This document shows, piece after piece, positions 18,704 to 26,714 of a DNA stretch of 64,000 nucleotides; position 1 is the first letter of the stretch; every line of letters begins with the position of its first letter. The notes below the pieces were generated by a model. That model was not told where the DNA came from and did not search any database. It saw nothing but the letters and a program-made list of their open reading frames with translations. Where the stretch lies: NCBI RefSeq assembly GCF_025398175.1, contig NZ_CP099735.1, positions 620,001-684,000 of the forward strand. Reading direction: 5' to 3'. The stretch is from Photobacterium sp. TY1-4 (GTDB lineage Bacteria; Pseudomonadota; Gammaproteobacteria; Enterobacterales; Vibrionaceae). Made by a program: the position numbers and the translations under genes.

Positions 18704-19945
18704 ATGCCGACCATCTCATTCGCCCAGTTCAGAAATGCCGGAGTGCGCTTCGGCACACCGCTTGTTCTCGCGGCTTTAATGCTTATGTCATTCGAGTCGG
18801 TGCTAGCGGTGTTTGCACACTACCAGGAACTGTTGTTGGTATTGCCATATGTATTGCTTGGGCTGGTGATCCTCCTCAGCCAGCCCTTCAATCAGGGCAA
18901 GACTGCCCTGACGGCGTTAATGATGGTCATTGCGTTTTATATCATTCAGACCTATTTGCAATCTCCGCTGAGCAATGCACAAACCCGGCTGATTTACCTG
19001 CTTCTGGCTACCTTGCTGCCGCTCAACCTGCTCCAAGTCCATATCCTGCCTGAGCGACGGTTGTTCTCCCGCTTCGGCAGCGGTTATTTACTGTTTCTCG
19101 GTGCCCAACTGGGATGGGGAGCCCTGGTCGTAAATCATTTTGCCGGACATCCCCTACCCGAGCTCTGGGACAGTTATTTCTTCACCTTGAAATCCCTGTC
19201 GCCTTTACCCATTTTATTGCTCCTGCTCTATCTCGGCATTTGCCTCGCCTGCGGTTCCGCGGTACTTAAACGCAATCAGAGCCATGATCAGGCCATTTTC
19301 ACCTGCCTGCTGTTTGCCGGGATCACATTTGCCACATTTCAGCAGGCATACATCTCCGCTGTGGCATTTTCCGTCACCGGAGTGCTCCTGCTGCTTAATC
19401 TGATCAGCTGCAGCCACGAGCTGGCCTACATCGACCCGCTGACCGGGATCCCCGGTCGCCGTGCGCTGGAAACGGAGCTGAAACATTTAGGTCGCAACTA
19501 TGCCCTGGCCATGGTCGATGTCGACCATTTCAAAGCCTTCAATGACACCTATGGCCACAAAACCGGTGACGACGTCCTTCGACTGGTCGCCCGGAAAATG
19601 CAGACCATCAAGGGCGGCGCGGAAGTCTACCGCTATGGCGGGGAGGAATTTACGGTGCTGTTCAAGGGGAAAGAAAAAGCGCAGTGCCTTCCCTATCTGG
19701 AAACCTTGCGGGAAACCATCGCTGGCTACGAAATGACGCTGCGCCAATACGACAGCCGAGACGACAATGATCAGCAAGGCGCCGCCAAACGCGGCAAGAA
19801 AGCCGCCAAAGACACGGTCCAGGTGACCGTGAGTATCGGGGTCGCTGACAGCTTCCCGGATACCCATCCAACCGCGGTGATGAAAGCGGCCGACGAAGCC
19901 TTATACCAAGCCAAACAGGCCGGTCGTAACCAGATCGCCAGCTGA
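18704..19945 (+). CDS. Membrane-bound diguanylate cyclase (GGEEF)
   Basis: The 413-residue protein has an N-terminal half of several hydrophobic helices (residues about 15-235) and a C-terminal GGDEF domain (about 245-410). The active-site motif reads YGGEEF (GGEEF at 312-316), a form known in active enzymes. Metal and substrate residues lie in MVDVDHFKAFNDTYGHKTGDDVL. The domain should make cyclic di-GMP from two GTP. The usual inhibitory RxxD site five residues before the motif is absent (KGGA stands there). A basic, charged insertion of roughly 20 residues (around RDDNDQQGAAKRGKKAAK) interrupts the region before the closing TVSIGVAD strand. The sensed signal is unknown. Confidence 0.9.
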   Translation: MPTISFAQFRNAGVRFGTPLVLAALMLMSFESVLAVFAHYQELLLVLPYVLLGLVILLSQPFNQGKTALTALMMVIAFYIIQTYLQSPLSNAQTRLIYLLLATLLPLNLLQVHILPERRLFSRFGSGYLLFLGAQLGWGALVVNHFAGHPLPELWDSYFFTLKSLSPLPILLLLLYLGICLACGSAVLKRNQSHDQAIFTCLLFAGITFATFQQAYISAVAFSVTGVLLLLNLISCSHELAYIDPLTGIPGRRALETELKHLGRNYALAMVDVDHFKAFNDTYGHKTGDDVLRLVARKMQTIKGGAEVYRYGGEEFTVLFKGKEKAQCLPYLETLRETIAGYEMTLRQYDSRDDNDQQGAAKRGKKAAKDTVQVTVSIGVADSFPDTHPTAVMKAADEALYQAKQAGRNQIAS

Positions 19946-19955
19946 AGACATAAAA

Positions 19956-19982
19956 AAACCCGATGACAACATCGGGTTTCGG
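19956..19982 (+). terminator. Intrinsic terminator after the diguanylate cyclase gene
   Basis: AAACCCGAT and ATCGGGTTT form a nine-base stem with a six-base loop. The A-run precedes it, and the downstream T-run is short on the plus strand. Confidence 0.75.
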
Positions 19983-20396
19983 TTACCAATTCAACTTACC
20001 TTTCCCTTTACAGCAAAATGTAAGTCCAGCTATGCAGCAACGCCAATATCAATTGAGTACAGTGACTTCCCAACGGATCGGCGGCCAAACCATCATCAGG
20101 ACTATACCCGGGAGCTGCTCACCATAAGTGAAGTGAGCATTATTATTATCAATTCGCTATTTGGCAGAATAAATGCCTTCTACGCATTATACCAGCAACC
20201 CAACGCACGGTTACAAGCAAAATGATCCGGTCAGCACCATTATTTTATATGAAGAATAATTACACCGGTCTGGAACTCAGTCCTCAATTATTCATAACTT
20301 AGCAAAACCGAACCTGAATGCGAGCCCGTTAATCCGCTCAGAATGCATGGAGGGGCGACTTTTTCTTCCATAAAAACAGTCCGTTCAAAAGCAAGC
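19983..20396. other. Gene-free stretch
   Basis: I see no credible coding sequence here. One small hairpin (GCTCAC and GTGAGC around 20117-20138, then ATTATTATTATC) could end a short transcript on the plus strand. The region is AT-richer than its neighbours from about 20140 to 20300. No known small RNA was recognised. Confidence 0.5.
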
Positions 20397-20475
20397 ATGG
20401 CCGGAATCCGGTGCGTTTATGGCAAAGCTCCCCCGCAACCACACGCAACCGACGAAGACTAACCCTGAAACATGA
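20397..20475 (+). ncRNA. Cobalamin-riboswitch-like remnant with no downstream gene
   Basis: Several blocks typical of the cobalamin (B12) riboswitch appear in the right order: GGAATCCGGTGCG, then AGCTCCCCCGCAAC, then CGACGAAGAC, then CTGAAACATGAC (compare the usual 3' block CGGATACCTGCC). The second half of the P3 stem is poorly conserved, and I cannot find a clean 5' partner for the 3' block. On the plus strand it points toward the terminator of malG, not toward a gene. It may be a degenerate riboswitch, one controlling a short noncoding RNA, or chance. Confidence 0.35.
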
Positions 20476-20513
20476 CCAAAAAATGATCCTGGCTGAGGCA
20501 ATCACCAAAATAA

Positions 20514-20540
20514 AAAGGCTTACCCTGGAGGTAAGCCTTT
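20514..20540. terminator. Intrinsic terminator of the malEFG operon
   Basis: AAAGGCTTACC and GGTAAGCCTTT pair perfectly (11 bases) around a five-base loop. On the minus strand the stem runs into a T-rich tail just downstream of malG. Confidence 0.9.
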
Positions 20541-20571
20541 GAAAATGAATGTCTCGTTGCCGGAGGCGAGA

Positions 20572-21462
20572 TCAGCCTTTCACACCACCCGATGTCAACC
20601 CCCCCACCAGGAAGCGCTGAGCCATCAGGAATACTGTGGTGATTGGAATCGCAGACAACACGGCCGCCGCAGCGAAATCGCCCCACAGATAGTTCTGCGG
20701 ATACAGGTACTGCTGCATCCCGACCGCCAGGGTGTAGTTATCGACATCCGTCAGCAGCAAAGAGGCAACCGGGACTTCTGTGACTACCCCGATAAACGAC
20801 AGGATAAACACTACGGCCAGAATCGGCACCGACAGTGGCAGCAGTACCAGACGGAATGCCTGCCACGGCGTCGCACCGTCGAGGGCTGCCGCTTCTTCCA
20901 GTGAGCCGTCGATCGTTTCGAAGTAACCTTTGATCGTCCAGACGTGCAGTGCGATCCCACCGAGATAGGAGAAGATCAGGCCGCCATGCGTATTGAGGCC
21001 CAGGAACGGAATGTATTGACCCAGGCGATCAAACAGGGCGTACAGTGCCACCAGCGCCAGAACCGCCGGGAACATCTGGAAGATCATCATCCCTTTCAGA
21101 ATCGTGCTCTTGCCTTTAAAACGCAGGCGGGCAAAGGCATAGGCACTGGTAGTTGACAGGGCAACGATGATAATCGACGTGATCCCGGCAACTTTGACGG
21201 TGTTCCACAGCCACAGCAGGACCGGGAACGGTGGCGGTGTGACACTACCGTCAGCATTGGTCACTGAGAAGCCCAGCGCCAGGCGCCAGTGATCCAGCGT
21301 CGGGTTACTTGGGATCAGCTCACCACTGGCGAAGTTCCCTTCACGCAGCGAGATAGCAATAATCATCAGCAGCGGGAACAGGATCATCGCCAGGAACAGG
21401 CACAGTCCGATATGGGTCGCCCATACCCGGTACTTCAAAGATTTTGGTTGAACCATTGGCAT
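20572..21462 (-). CDS. malG: Maltose/maltodextrin ABC transporter permease MalG
   Basis: The 296-residue inner-membrane protein forms the maltodextrin channel with MalF. It has about six membrane helices and the cytoplasmic EAA loop that docks onto MalK ([24 protein letters not shown], about residues 190-213). The C-terminal [10 protein letters not shown] is the MalG ending. The ATG has AAGGAG seven bases upstream. The malF stop is only 11 bases away, so the two are cotranscribed. A terminator follows. Confidence 0.96.
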   Translation of the reverse strand: MPMVQPKSLKYRVWATHIGLCLFLAMILFPLLMIIAISLREGNFASGELIPSNPTLDHWRLALGFSVTNADGSVTPPPFPVLLWLWNTVKVAGITSIIIVALSTTSAYAFARLRFKGKSTILKGMMIFQMFPAVLALVALYALFDRLGQYIPFLGLNTHGGLIFSYLGGIALHVWTIKGYFETIDGSLEEAAALDGATPWQAFRLVLLPLSVPILAVVFILSFIGVVTEVPVASLLLTDVDNYTLAVGMQQYLYPQNYLWGDFAAAAVLSAIPITTVFLMAQRFLVGGLTSGGVKG

Positions 21463-21473
21463 GACGTTTCTCC

Positions 21474-23048
21474 TTAATCCTGCTCTAGGGTCGACTTTGT
21501 GAATTTCAGGTTCAGCAATGCCATCACACTGACCATCAGGAAGATAATCGTGGCGATTGCACCCGCCAGACCGAAGTCCTGGCCACCGCCCCCTTCAAAG
21601 GCGATACGGTAGGTGTAGCTCACCAGCAAGTCGGTATAACCGGCCGGCTCAGACGTACCCACCATATTCGGGCCACCGGAAGTCAACAGCATGATCATGA
21701 CAAAGTTGTTGAAGTTAAATGCGAAGCTGGCAATCAGCAGCGGGGTCATCGGCTTGATCAGCATCGGCAGGGTGATCTTGAAGAAGTTCTGCACCGGACC
21801 GGCACCATCAATGGCGGATGCTTCGTAAAGATCGTCCGGGATCGATTTCAGCAGACCCATACACAAGATCATCATGTAAGGGAAGCCCAGCCAGGTATTC
21901 ACCAGCACCACCATGACCCGGGCCATCACTGGATCAGAGAACCAGGACGGTTTGATACCGAACAGCGCATCAAGCATCATGTTGATTTCACCGAAACTCT
22001 GGTTAAACAGCCCCTTGAAGATCAGAATCGAAATAAACGACGGGACGGCATACGGCAGGATCAGCAGCACACGGTAGATGCCACTCCCTTGCAGCGGCTC
22101 CCACTGGACTACGCAGGCCAGCACCATCCCGACCGCCAGGGTCAGGGCAACGGCCAGAAAGGCAAAGACAACTGTCCAGATGAAGATACCGACAAACGGC
22201 TCTTTAATCCCGTCATCCGTCAGTACGCGCTCGAAGTTGGCCCCACCAACGCCGACCACAAATCCAGGAGAAATCGGCTTGTCGACAAAGTTCCCGTCGG
22301 CATCAACCGGCTGGTAATAACCAATGGCCATGTTGGGTTGATACAGCTGTTGGGTCTGGTTATTGAGCAGGGTCAGGCCATCATCCTGCAGGGTAAACAG
22401 TGGTTTTTCTGCCGCAAACTTACGCAGGCCGCTCATGGTGATTTCATGGCCGTCCGGCATCAGCAGCTCAACCTGAGACAAGCTGTCGCGGTTGTTGACA
22501 ATGGTTTTAATCTTTTCTTTTTCACCGTGAACTGCCGTGACCTCACGCAGGTTCATGGTGCTTGGTGCAGTAAGGTCAAACACATCCGAGGCCAACAAGA
22601 CACTGCCGTCCTTGATGACAATCTGATGCCCGTGTTCAACTTTATACAGATCAAACCGATAGCTTTCACCCGACTGGAAAGACCGCTGTTGCAGAACAGC
22701 CTGTGTCCGGTCCAGGGAGAGCTGGTTCGATGCGCTGTAGTTGGTAAATGCCAACCCAACGGTATAAACAAGCGGGAAAATAATGAAAATCAACATCCCG
22801 GCAATCCCGGGGAAAATATAACGATGGGCGTAAGTTCGTTTACTGCCGAAGATATAAAGAGCCAGTGCGGTAAGAACAACTGTAAGCAGTGCAAACGGGA
22901 TTTCGCCCTGCGCGTACATCAGGATAGTGGCATAACCGTTGACCGCACCGATCATGCCGAGCAGCGACCATTTCAGCCACTTGCGATAGTTAAATTTCGG
23001 GTCTTCTTGTTGGGATTCTAAAAGCCCTGCACCTTGAACTGACTGCAT
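21474..23048 (-). CDS. malF: Maltose/maltodextrin ABC transporter permease MalF
   Basis: The 524-residue inner-membrane protein pairs with MalG. It shows N-terminal hydrophobic helices, a large periplasmic domain (residues about 100-290, corresponding to the MalF P2 loop that contacts MalE), and then the permease helices. The EAA loop reads [20 protein letters not shown] near residue 400. Length is close to E. coli MalF (514). A strong AAGGAG lies five bases before the ATG. It lies between malE and malG. Confidence 0.96.
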   Translation of the reverse strand: MQSVQGAGLLESQQEDPKFNYRKWLKWSLLGMIGAVNGYATILMYAQGEIPFALLTVVLTALALYIFGSKRTYAHRYIFPGIAGMLIFIIFPLVYTVGLAFTNYSASNQLSLDRTQAVLQQRSFQSGESYRFDLYKVEHGHQIVIKDGSVLLASDVFDLTAPSTMNLREVTAVHGEKEKIKTIVNNRDSLSQVELLMPDGHEITMSGLRKFAAEKPLFTLQDDGLTLLNNQTQQLYQPNMAIGYYQPVDADGNFVDKPISPGFVVGVGGANFERVLTDDGIKEPFVGIFIWTVVFAFLAVALTLAVGMVLACVVQWEPLQGSGIYRVLLILPYAVPSFISILIFKGLFNQSFGEINMMLDALFGIKPSWFSDPVMARVMVVLVNTWLGFPYMMILCMGLLKSIPDDLYEASAIDGAGPVQNFFKITLPMLIKPMTPLLIASFAFNFNNFVMIMLLTSGGPNMVGTSEPAGYTDLLVSYTYRIAFEGGGGQDFGLAGAIATIIFLMVSVMALLNLKFTKSTLEQD

Positions 23049-23085
23049 CTCAGCTCCTTCCTAGCAAAAATGACAAAAGAAAGGT

Positions 23086-23104
23086 GGGGAGGAACACCCT
23101 CCCC
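23086..23104 (-). terminator. Partial terminator between malE and malF
   Basis: GGGGAGG and CCTCCCC form a GC-rich seven-base stem with a five-base loop, followed on the minus strand by a pyrimidine-rich tail (ACCTTTCTTTTG). Such a structure can lower malFG relative to malE, which fits the known excess of binding protein over permease. Confidence 0.65.
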
Positions 23105-23112
23105 GGAAAAAA

Positions 23113-24294
23113 TTACTTCAGCATGTGACGCGCAGCGTCATTCAGTGCCGCATCTGTATCCTGACGGCCGTCAACAACGTTTTTAATTGCGTTGCCCTGG
23201 GCATACCAGAATGCCGTCATCTGAGGCACGTTCGGCATGATTTCGCCGTTCATGGCGTTATCCATGGTTGCAGCGATGCGTGAGTCATTGTCCAGTTTGC
23301 TCTGGAACGATTTCAGTGCCACGGCACCCAGTGGTTTGTCATCGTTCACCATGCCCAGACCTTCATCGGTCAGCAGGTAGTTTTCGATAAACTCAACCGC
23401 CAGATCTTTGTTTGGTGATGCAGAGCTGATCCCCGCAGTCAGGATGCCGACGAATGGCTTCGATGGGCTGCCGTTCAGTTTCGGCAGCACAGTGACGCCG
23501 TAGTTGATACCAGACTTCTCAACGTTGCCCCAAGACCAAGGACCGTTAATCGTCATCGCCACGTTGCCTTTGTTGAACTCCGCTTCAGAGATGCTGTAGT
23601 CCATGTCCGGTGAAATCACTTTCTTGTCAATCAGCGCTTTGATGAAGTTCATGCCGTGCTTGGCACCGGCGTTATTCACACCGACATCTTTCACGTCGTA
23701 ACCGTTGGCGGTGAATTTGAACGCGTAACCACCGTCTGCAGACAGGACCGGCCAGGTGAAGTACGGTTCTTTCAGGTTCCACATGATGGCTTTCTTACCA
23801 TCTTTCTGCAGTTTCTTGTCCAGCGCTTCCATGTCTTCCCAGTTCTTCGGCGGGTTCGGAACCAGGTCTTTGTTGTAAATCAGAGAAAGTGCCTCAACCG
23901 CGATCGGGTAGCCGATGTACTTACCGTCGTATTTCACGGCATCCCAGGTGAAGTCGATGATTTTGTCTTTCACTTCCTGAGACGGCTTGATTTCTGCCAG
24001 CAGGCCGGATTTGGCATAACCACCGAAGCGGTCGTGTGCCCAGAACACGATATCCGGGCCGTCACCGGCCGCAGCAACTTGCGGGAATTTTTCAGACAGG
24101 CCGTCCGGGAACGCCACCGTCACTGCAATCCCTGTGTCTGCTTCAAATTTCTTACCCACTTCGGCCAGGCCGTTATAGCCTTTGTCACCGTTGATCCAAA
24201 TGGTGAGTTGACCTTCTTCAATCGCGGCGTGTGCATTTACAGAGCCAAGTGCGGCTAGGGTACAAAAAGCGACAGTGCTGAGGACTTTCTTCAT
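23113..24294 (-). CDS. malE: Maltose/maltodextrin-binding protein MalE (copy 1)
   Basis: The 393-residue periplasmic receptor binds maltodextrins and passes them to MalFGK. It has a signal peptide ([17 protein letters not shown] to about residue 24) and the MalE hallmarks [57 protein letters not shown] and TINGPWSW. I chose the ATG that has AAGGA eight bases upstream; an ATG three codons earlier sits directly on that site. It heads malE-malF-malG and is divergent from malK. A second malE lies at 29668-30849. Confidence 0.96.
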   Translation of the reverse strand: MKKVLSTVAFCTLAALGSVNAHAAIEEGQLTIWINGDKGYNGLAEVGKKFEADTGIAVTVAFPDGLSEKFPQVAAAGDGPDIVFWAHDRFGGYAKSGLLAEIKPSQEVKDKIIDFTWDAVKYDGKYIGYPIAVEALSLIYNKDLVPNPPKNWEDMEALDKKLQKDGKKAIMWNLKEPYFTWPVLSADGGYAFKFTANGYDVKDVGVNNAGAKHGMNFIKALIDKKVISPDMDYSISEAEFNKGNVAMTINGPWSWGNVEKSGINYGVTVLPKLNGSPSKPFVGILTAGISSASPNKDLAVEFIENYLLTDEGLGMVNDDKPLGAVALKSFQSKLDNDSRIAATMDNAMNGEIMPNVPQMTAFWYAQGNAIKNVVDGRQDTDAALNDAARHMLK

Positions 24295-24403
24295 TGTTAA
24301 CATCCTTCGTGATTGTTATTTGTCTGCTGCAGAGTCATCTCTGTCAGCGCAATTTGCAGTCTGTATCATCCACCAGTAATCAGCACTCAACATCATCCTG
24401 AGT

Positions 24404-24413
24404 CCTACGCCCC
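24404..24413 (-). promoter_or_regulatory. MalT-box-like motif GGGGCGTAGG (malE side)
   Basis: On the minus strand this reads GGGGCGTAGG. The identical ten bases occur upstream of the second malE (30941-30950), and a nine-base version lies between lamB and the GlgX-type gene. The position 110 bases before malE suits an activator site; MalT as the binder is inferred. Confidence 0.5.
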
Positions 24414-24485
24414 CTAACCCTCAGATTTGAAAGCGTGATCTCTGTCGTTTCGATGAGTGACGCAGATCTAAAAACGACACTTGAT

Positions 24486-24501
24486 TGTGATGCAACGCAC
24501 A
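24486..24501. promoter_or_regulatory. Possible CRP site in the malE-malK region
   Basis: TGTGA-TGCAAC-GCACA matches nine of the ten conserved positions of the TGTGA-N6-TCACA consensus. CRP control of the mal regulon is established in enteric bacteria. Confidence 0.5.
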
Positions 24502-24560
24502 TGGTACTGCGTTCAAATTGCAACATCAGCTGAGTTAACAACAAAGTGTGATCCAAGCAC

Positions 24561-24579
24561 TCCTCCCCCCCTCATCCCC
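24561..24579 (-). promoter_or_regulatory. MalT boxes upstream of malE
   Basis: Read on the minus strand, 24579-24570 is GGGGATGAGG, a perfect match to the MalT box consensus GGGGA(T/G)GAGG. It abuts a second G-rich copy of the form GGGGGAGGAG. Known MalT promoters use such tandem boxes. Confidence 0.65.
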
Positions 24580-24688
24580 CTGCGAATTTCTTCGCAAGGA
24601 GGATGTTTCCCCTGTTGAGCTGGGTAAAAATAGCACCATACCCAATGGGGTAGATGAAGATGTTTTAACTGTTTGCACGATGCAATGA

Positions 24689-24850
24689 ATACCAATCACA
24701 GTGAATCAGTGGTCAGAAATAGCGTCGGAAAAAAGCTTGAGAACAAGGCAGAATTTTTAGATAAGTAGTTACTCTACAATCAAAAATTCTAACGCAGTTA
24801 TCGAGCGTTTTAACAAGCTAGGATGACCAGTTAGTTACGGCGATTGGTAT
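24689..24850 (+). repeat. 162-bp MITE-like repeat, copy 1 (in the malE/malK control region)
   Basis: The element begins ATACCAATC and ends GATTGGTAT, perfect nine-base inverted ends. It matches copy 2 at 61932-62093 without gaps; by hand alignment I count about 18 differences. Both copies contain a conserved central hairpin (GTAG, loop, CTAC inside TTGAT/ATCAA-type arms). It encodes no protein, so any spread would need a transposase supplied in trans. Confidence 0.85.
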
Positions 24851-24932
24851 CACTTTCACAGTTTGTTCTTTTTTATTGGAAACGACAGTACCGCACTACT
24901 TCTTGGGGAAGTAAGTAGTCCGGCTTTAGTCA

Positions 24933-24984
24933 GGGTAGCGATTCATTCCACTGCCTGAGTGAATACCCGCTACCCGCTCTTTTT
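24933..24984 (+). promoter_or_regulatory. Terminator-like hairpin in the malK leader
   Basis: GGGTAGCG (24933-24940) pairs with CGCTACCC (24968-24975), extended by ATTCA/TGAAT after a small bulge, and is followed by CTCTTTTTCTT. It lies about 105 bases before the malK start. A second hairpin (ACTACTTC with GAAGTAAGTAGT, near 24895-24920) lies just upstream. A 14-base palindrome GCAAGGTACCTTGC (25043-25056) lies between this hairpin and the ribosome site. Confidence 0.5.
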
Positions 24985-25087
24985 CTTCTCTACTGCCGAA
25001 AAATTCTTTACCGGCAAGGTACAGCATGAATATCATTCCCACGCAAGGTACCTTGCAGGCAACAACGAACTTAGAGGAATAGGCTTG

Positions 25088-26197
25088 ATGGCAAGTGTCA
25101 CGTTACGAAATGTATGTAAAGCATATGGAGATAACCTGATATCCAAAAATGTGGATCTCGATATTGCTGAAGGCGAATTCGTGGTTTTTGTAGGGCCGTC
25201 AGGTTGTGGTAAATCAACGCTGCTTCGCTGCATTGCCGGCCTGGAAGATATCACGTCGGGTGATCTGTACATCGGTGAAGAGCGGATGAATGACGTCCCG
25301 CCATCCCAGCGCGGGGTCGGCATGGTGTTCCAGTCTTACGCACTGTACCCGCACCTCAACCTGTTCGACAACATGTCTTTCGGGATGAAGCTGGCCAAAG
25401 CCGACAAAGCCGAAATTAAGAAGCGTGTTGACCATGCGGCAGATATTCTGCAACTGGGCCACTTGCTTGAACGTAAACCGAAAGCCCTTTCCGGTGGCCA
25501 GCGCCAACGTGTTGCCATTGGCCGGACTCTGGTTTCCCAGCCGAATGTATTCCTGCTTGATGAACCGCTCTCTAACCTTGATGCGGCACTTCGGGTGCAG
25601 ATGCGGATCGAAATTGCCAAACTGCACAAGCAACTGGGCTGCACCATGATTTATGTAACCCACGACCAAATCGAAGCCATGACTATGGCCCAGAAAATCG
25701 TGGTCCTGGATGGCGGTTTTGTCTCCCAGGTTGGTAAACCCCTGGAGCTGTACCACTACCCGCAAAACCGTTTTGTCGCCGGTTTCATCGGCTCGCCGAA
25801 AATGAACTTCATGAGTGTGTCGATTGAACAGGCCGAAGACGAGCGCGTGATGGTGCAACTGCCGAACGGTGCAAGCTTCTGGATCCCGGTTGACGGCACC
25901 ACAGTCAACAAAGGCGATCGCATGTCGCTGGGGATCCGACCGGAACACCTGGTGCCTTGTGACGAAGGCGATGCCTGCGTTGAGGGCAAAGTTCAGGTGG
26001 TTGAAAAACTGGGCTATGAAACCCAAACCTACCTGAACCTGGAACATATGGACGCTGATTTCATCTACCGCCGCCCGGATACGCTACCGGTCGAAGTCGG
26101 AGATAGCTACAAAGTCGGTATCCCGGCGCACCGCTGTCACCTGTTCCACAGCGATGGCCGTGCCTGCCGCCGCCTGTACCAGGAGCCGGGCGTTTAA
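25088..26197 (+). CDS. malK: Maltodextrin ABC transporter ATPase MalK
   Basis: The 369-residue ATPase drives maltodextrin import through MalFG. Walker A is GPSGCGKST (about residues 36-44), the Q-loop is [10 protein letters not shown], the signature [15 protein letters not shown], Walker [14 protein letters not shown] and the switch His is in [10 protein letters not shown]. The C-terminal regulatory domain (about 240-369) includes GIRPEHL, the region that in E. coli binds MalT. The start has GAGGA nine bases upstream; open frame continues upstream but lacks a better start. It is divergent from malE, separated by 793 bases that include a MITE-like repeat. lamB and malM, usually downstream, lie elsewhere in this window. 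Confidence 0.96.
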   Translation: MASVTLRNVCKAYGDNLISKNVDLDIAEGEFVVFVGPSGCGKSTLLRCIAGLEDITSGDLYIGEERMNDVPPSQRGVGMVFQSYALYPHLNLFDNMSFGMKLAKADKAEIKKRVDHAADILQLGHLLERKPKALSGGQRQRVAIGRTLVSQPNVFLLDEPLSNLDAALRVQMRIEIAKLHKQLGCTMIYVTHDQIEAMTMAQKIVVLDGGFVSQVGKPLELYHYPQNRFVAGFIGSPKMNFMSVSIEQAEDERVMVQLPNGASFWIPVDGTTVNKGDRMSLGIRPEHLVPCDEGDACVEGKVQVVEKLGYETQTYLNLEHMDADFIYRRPDTLPVEVGDSYKVGIPAHRCHLFHSDGRACRRLYQEPGV

Positions 26198-26233
26198 TTT
26201 CTGATTCCCTCCTTTTCCCTTACTTTCATGTTT

Positions 26234-26261
26234 GCGCTGCTCAACCGGGCAGCGCTTTTTT
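26234..26261 (+). terminator. Intrinsic terminator of malK
   Basis: GCGCTGC and GCAGCGC form a seven-base stem with an eight-base loop, followed by six T. Confidence 0.85.
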
Positions 26262-26366
26262 ATGTCCTCACTGCCGGTCACGGCTAAACTTAAAGATGCC
26301 GGTCGGACAGACCGCTGTCTTTGAAACCCGGTTGAGAGAAACGAATCGTTGATGGAGGATCATTTG

Positions 26367-26546
26367 ATGAGCAGCCACGACCGAATTGAAGATCTCGAGC
26401 AACGCATTTACATGGCGTATCAGGAAGGTGACTATCAGGAGGCCAAAGCACTTGAAGCGAAAGTCAAAAAGTTAAAGGGGGATACACACCTGTACGACGA
26501 CAACGAGCCTTATTCGATTGAAGGCAAAGTGTTTTTAGACGAGTAG
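26367..26546 (+). CDS. Small uncharacterised acidic helical protein (59 residues)
   Basis: The ATG follows a perfect GGAGG with eight-base spacing, which decides it over two in-frame starts just upstream. The product is short and highly charged. The first 40 residues (RIEDLEQRIYMAYQEGDYQEAKALEAKVKKLKG) look like one or two amphipathic helices capable of coiled-coil pairing, and the tail is acidic. There is no signal peptide or membrane segment. It sits between the malK terminator and its own terminator, so it is a single-gene unit. I do not recognise the family. Confidence 0.72.
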   Translation: MSSHDRIEDLEQRIYMAYQEGDYQEAKALEAKVKKLKGDTHLYDDNEPYSIEGKVFLDE

Positions 26547-26630
26547 CCGCAATCTACGGCTTCCACACTGGCACCGCCAGTGATGCTGCCCGACCACCAG
26601 GCAACCGGGAAAGCAACCGACGACCGAACA

Positions 26631-26659
26631 AAAAGCGCAGCCCGAGGGCTGCGCTTTTA
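26631..26659. terminator. Bidirectional intrinsic terminator
   Basis: AAAAGCGCAGCCC and GGGCTGCGCTTTT pair over 13 bases with a three-base loop. It separates the convergent small gene and the debranching-enzyme gene. Confidence 0.9.
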
Positions 26660-26714
26660 CATGGCAATTTGATCTGACGATATGTGACCTGACGATGCAG
26701 CCAACATTAGCACC

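Noticed and set aside
19983..20396. Possible small RNA or c-di-GMP riboswitch after the diguanylate cyclase gene
   Set aside because: I could not find the conserved GEMM motif blocks or any known small-RNA pattern; only one small hairpin is present.
22089..23021. 310-codon plus-strand frame opposite malF
   Set aside because: Antisense to the well-conserved malF gene; low-complexity and basic composition without recognisable domains.
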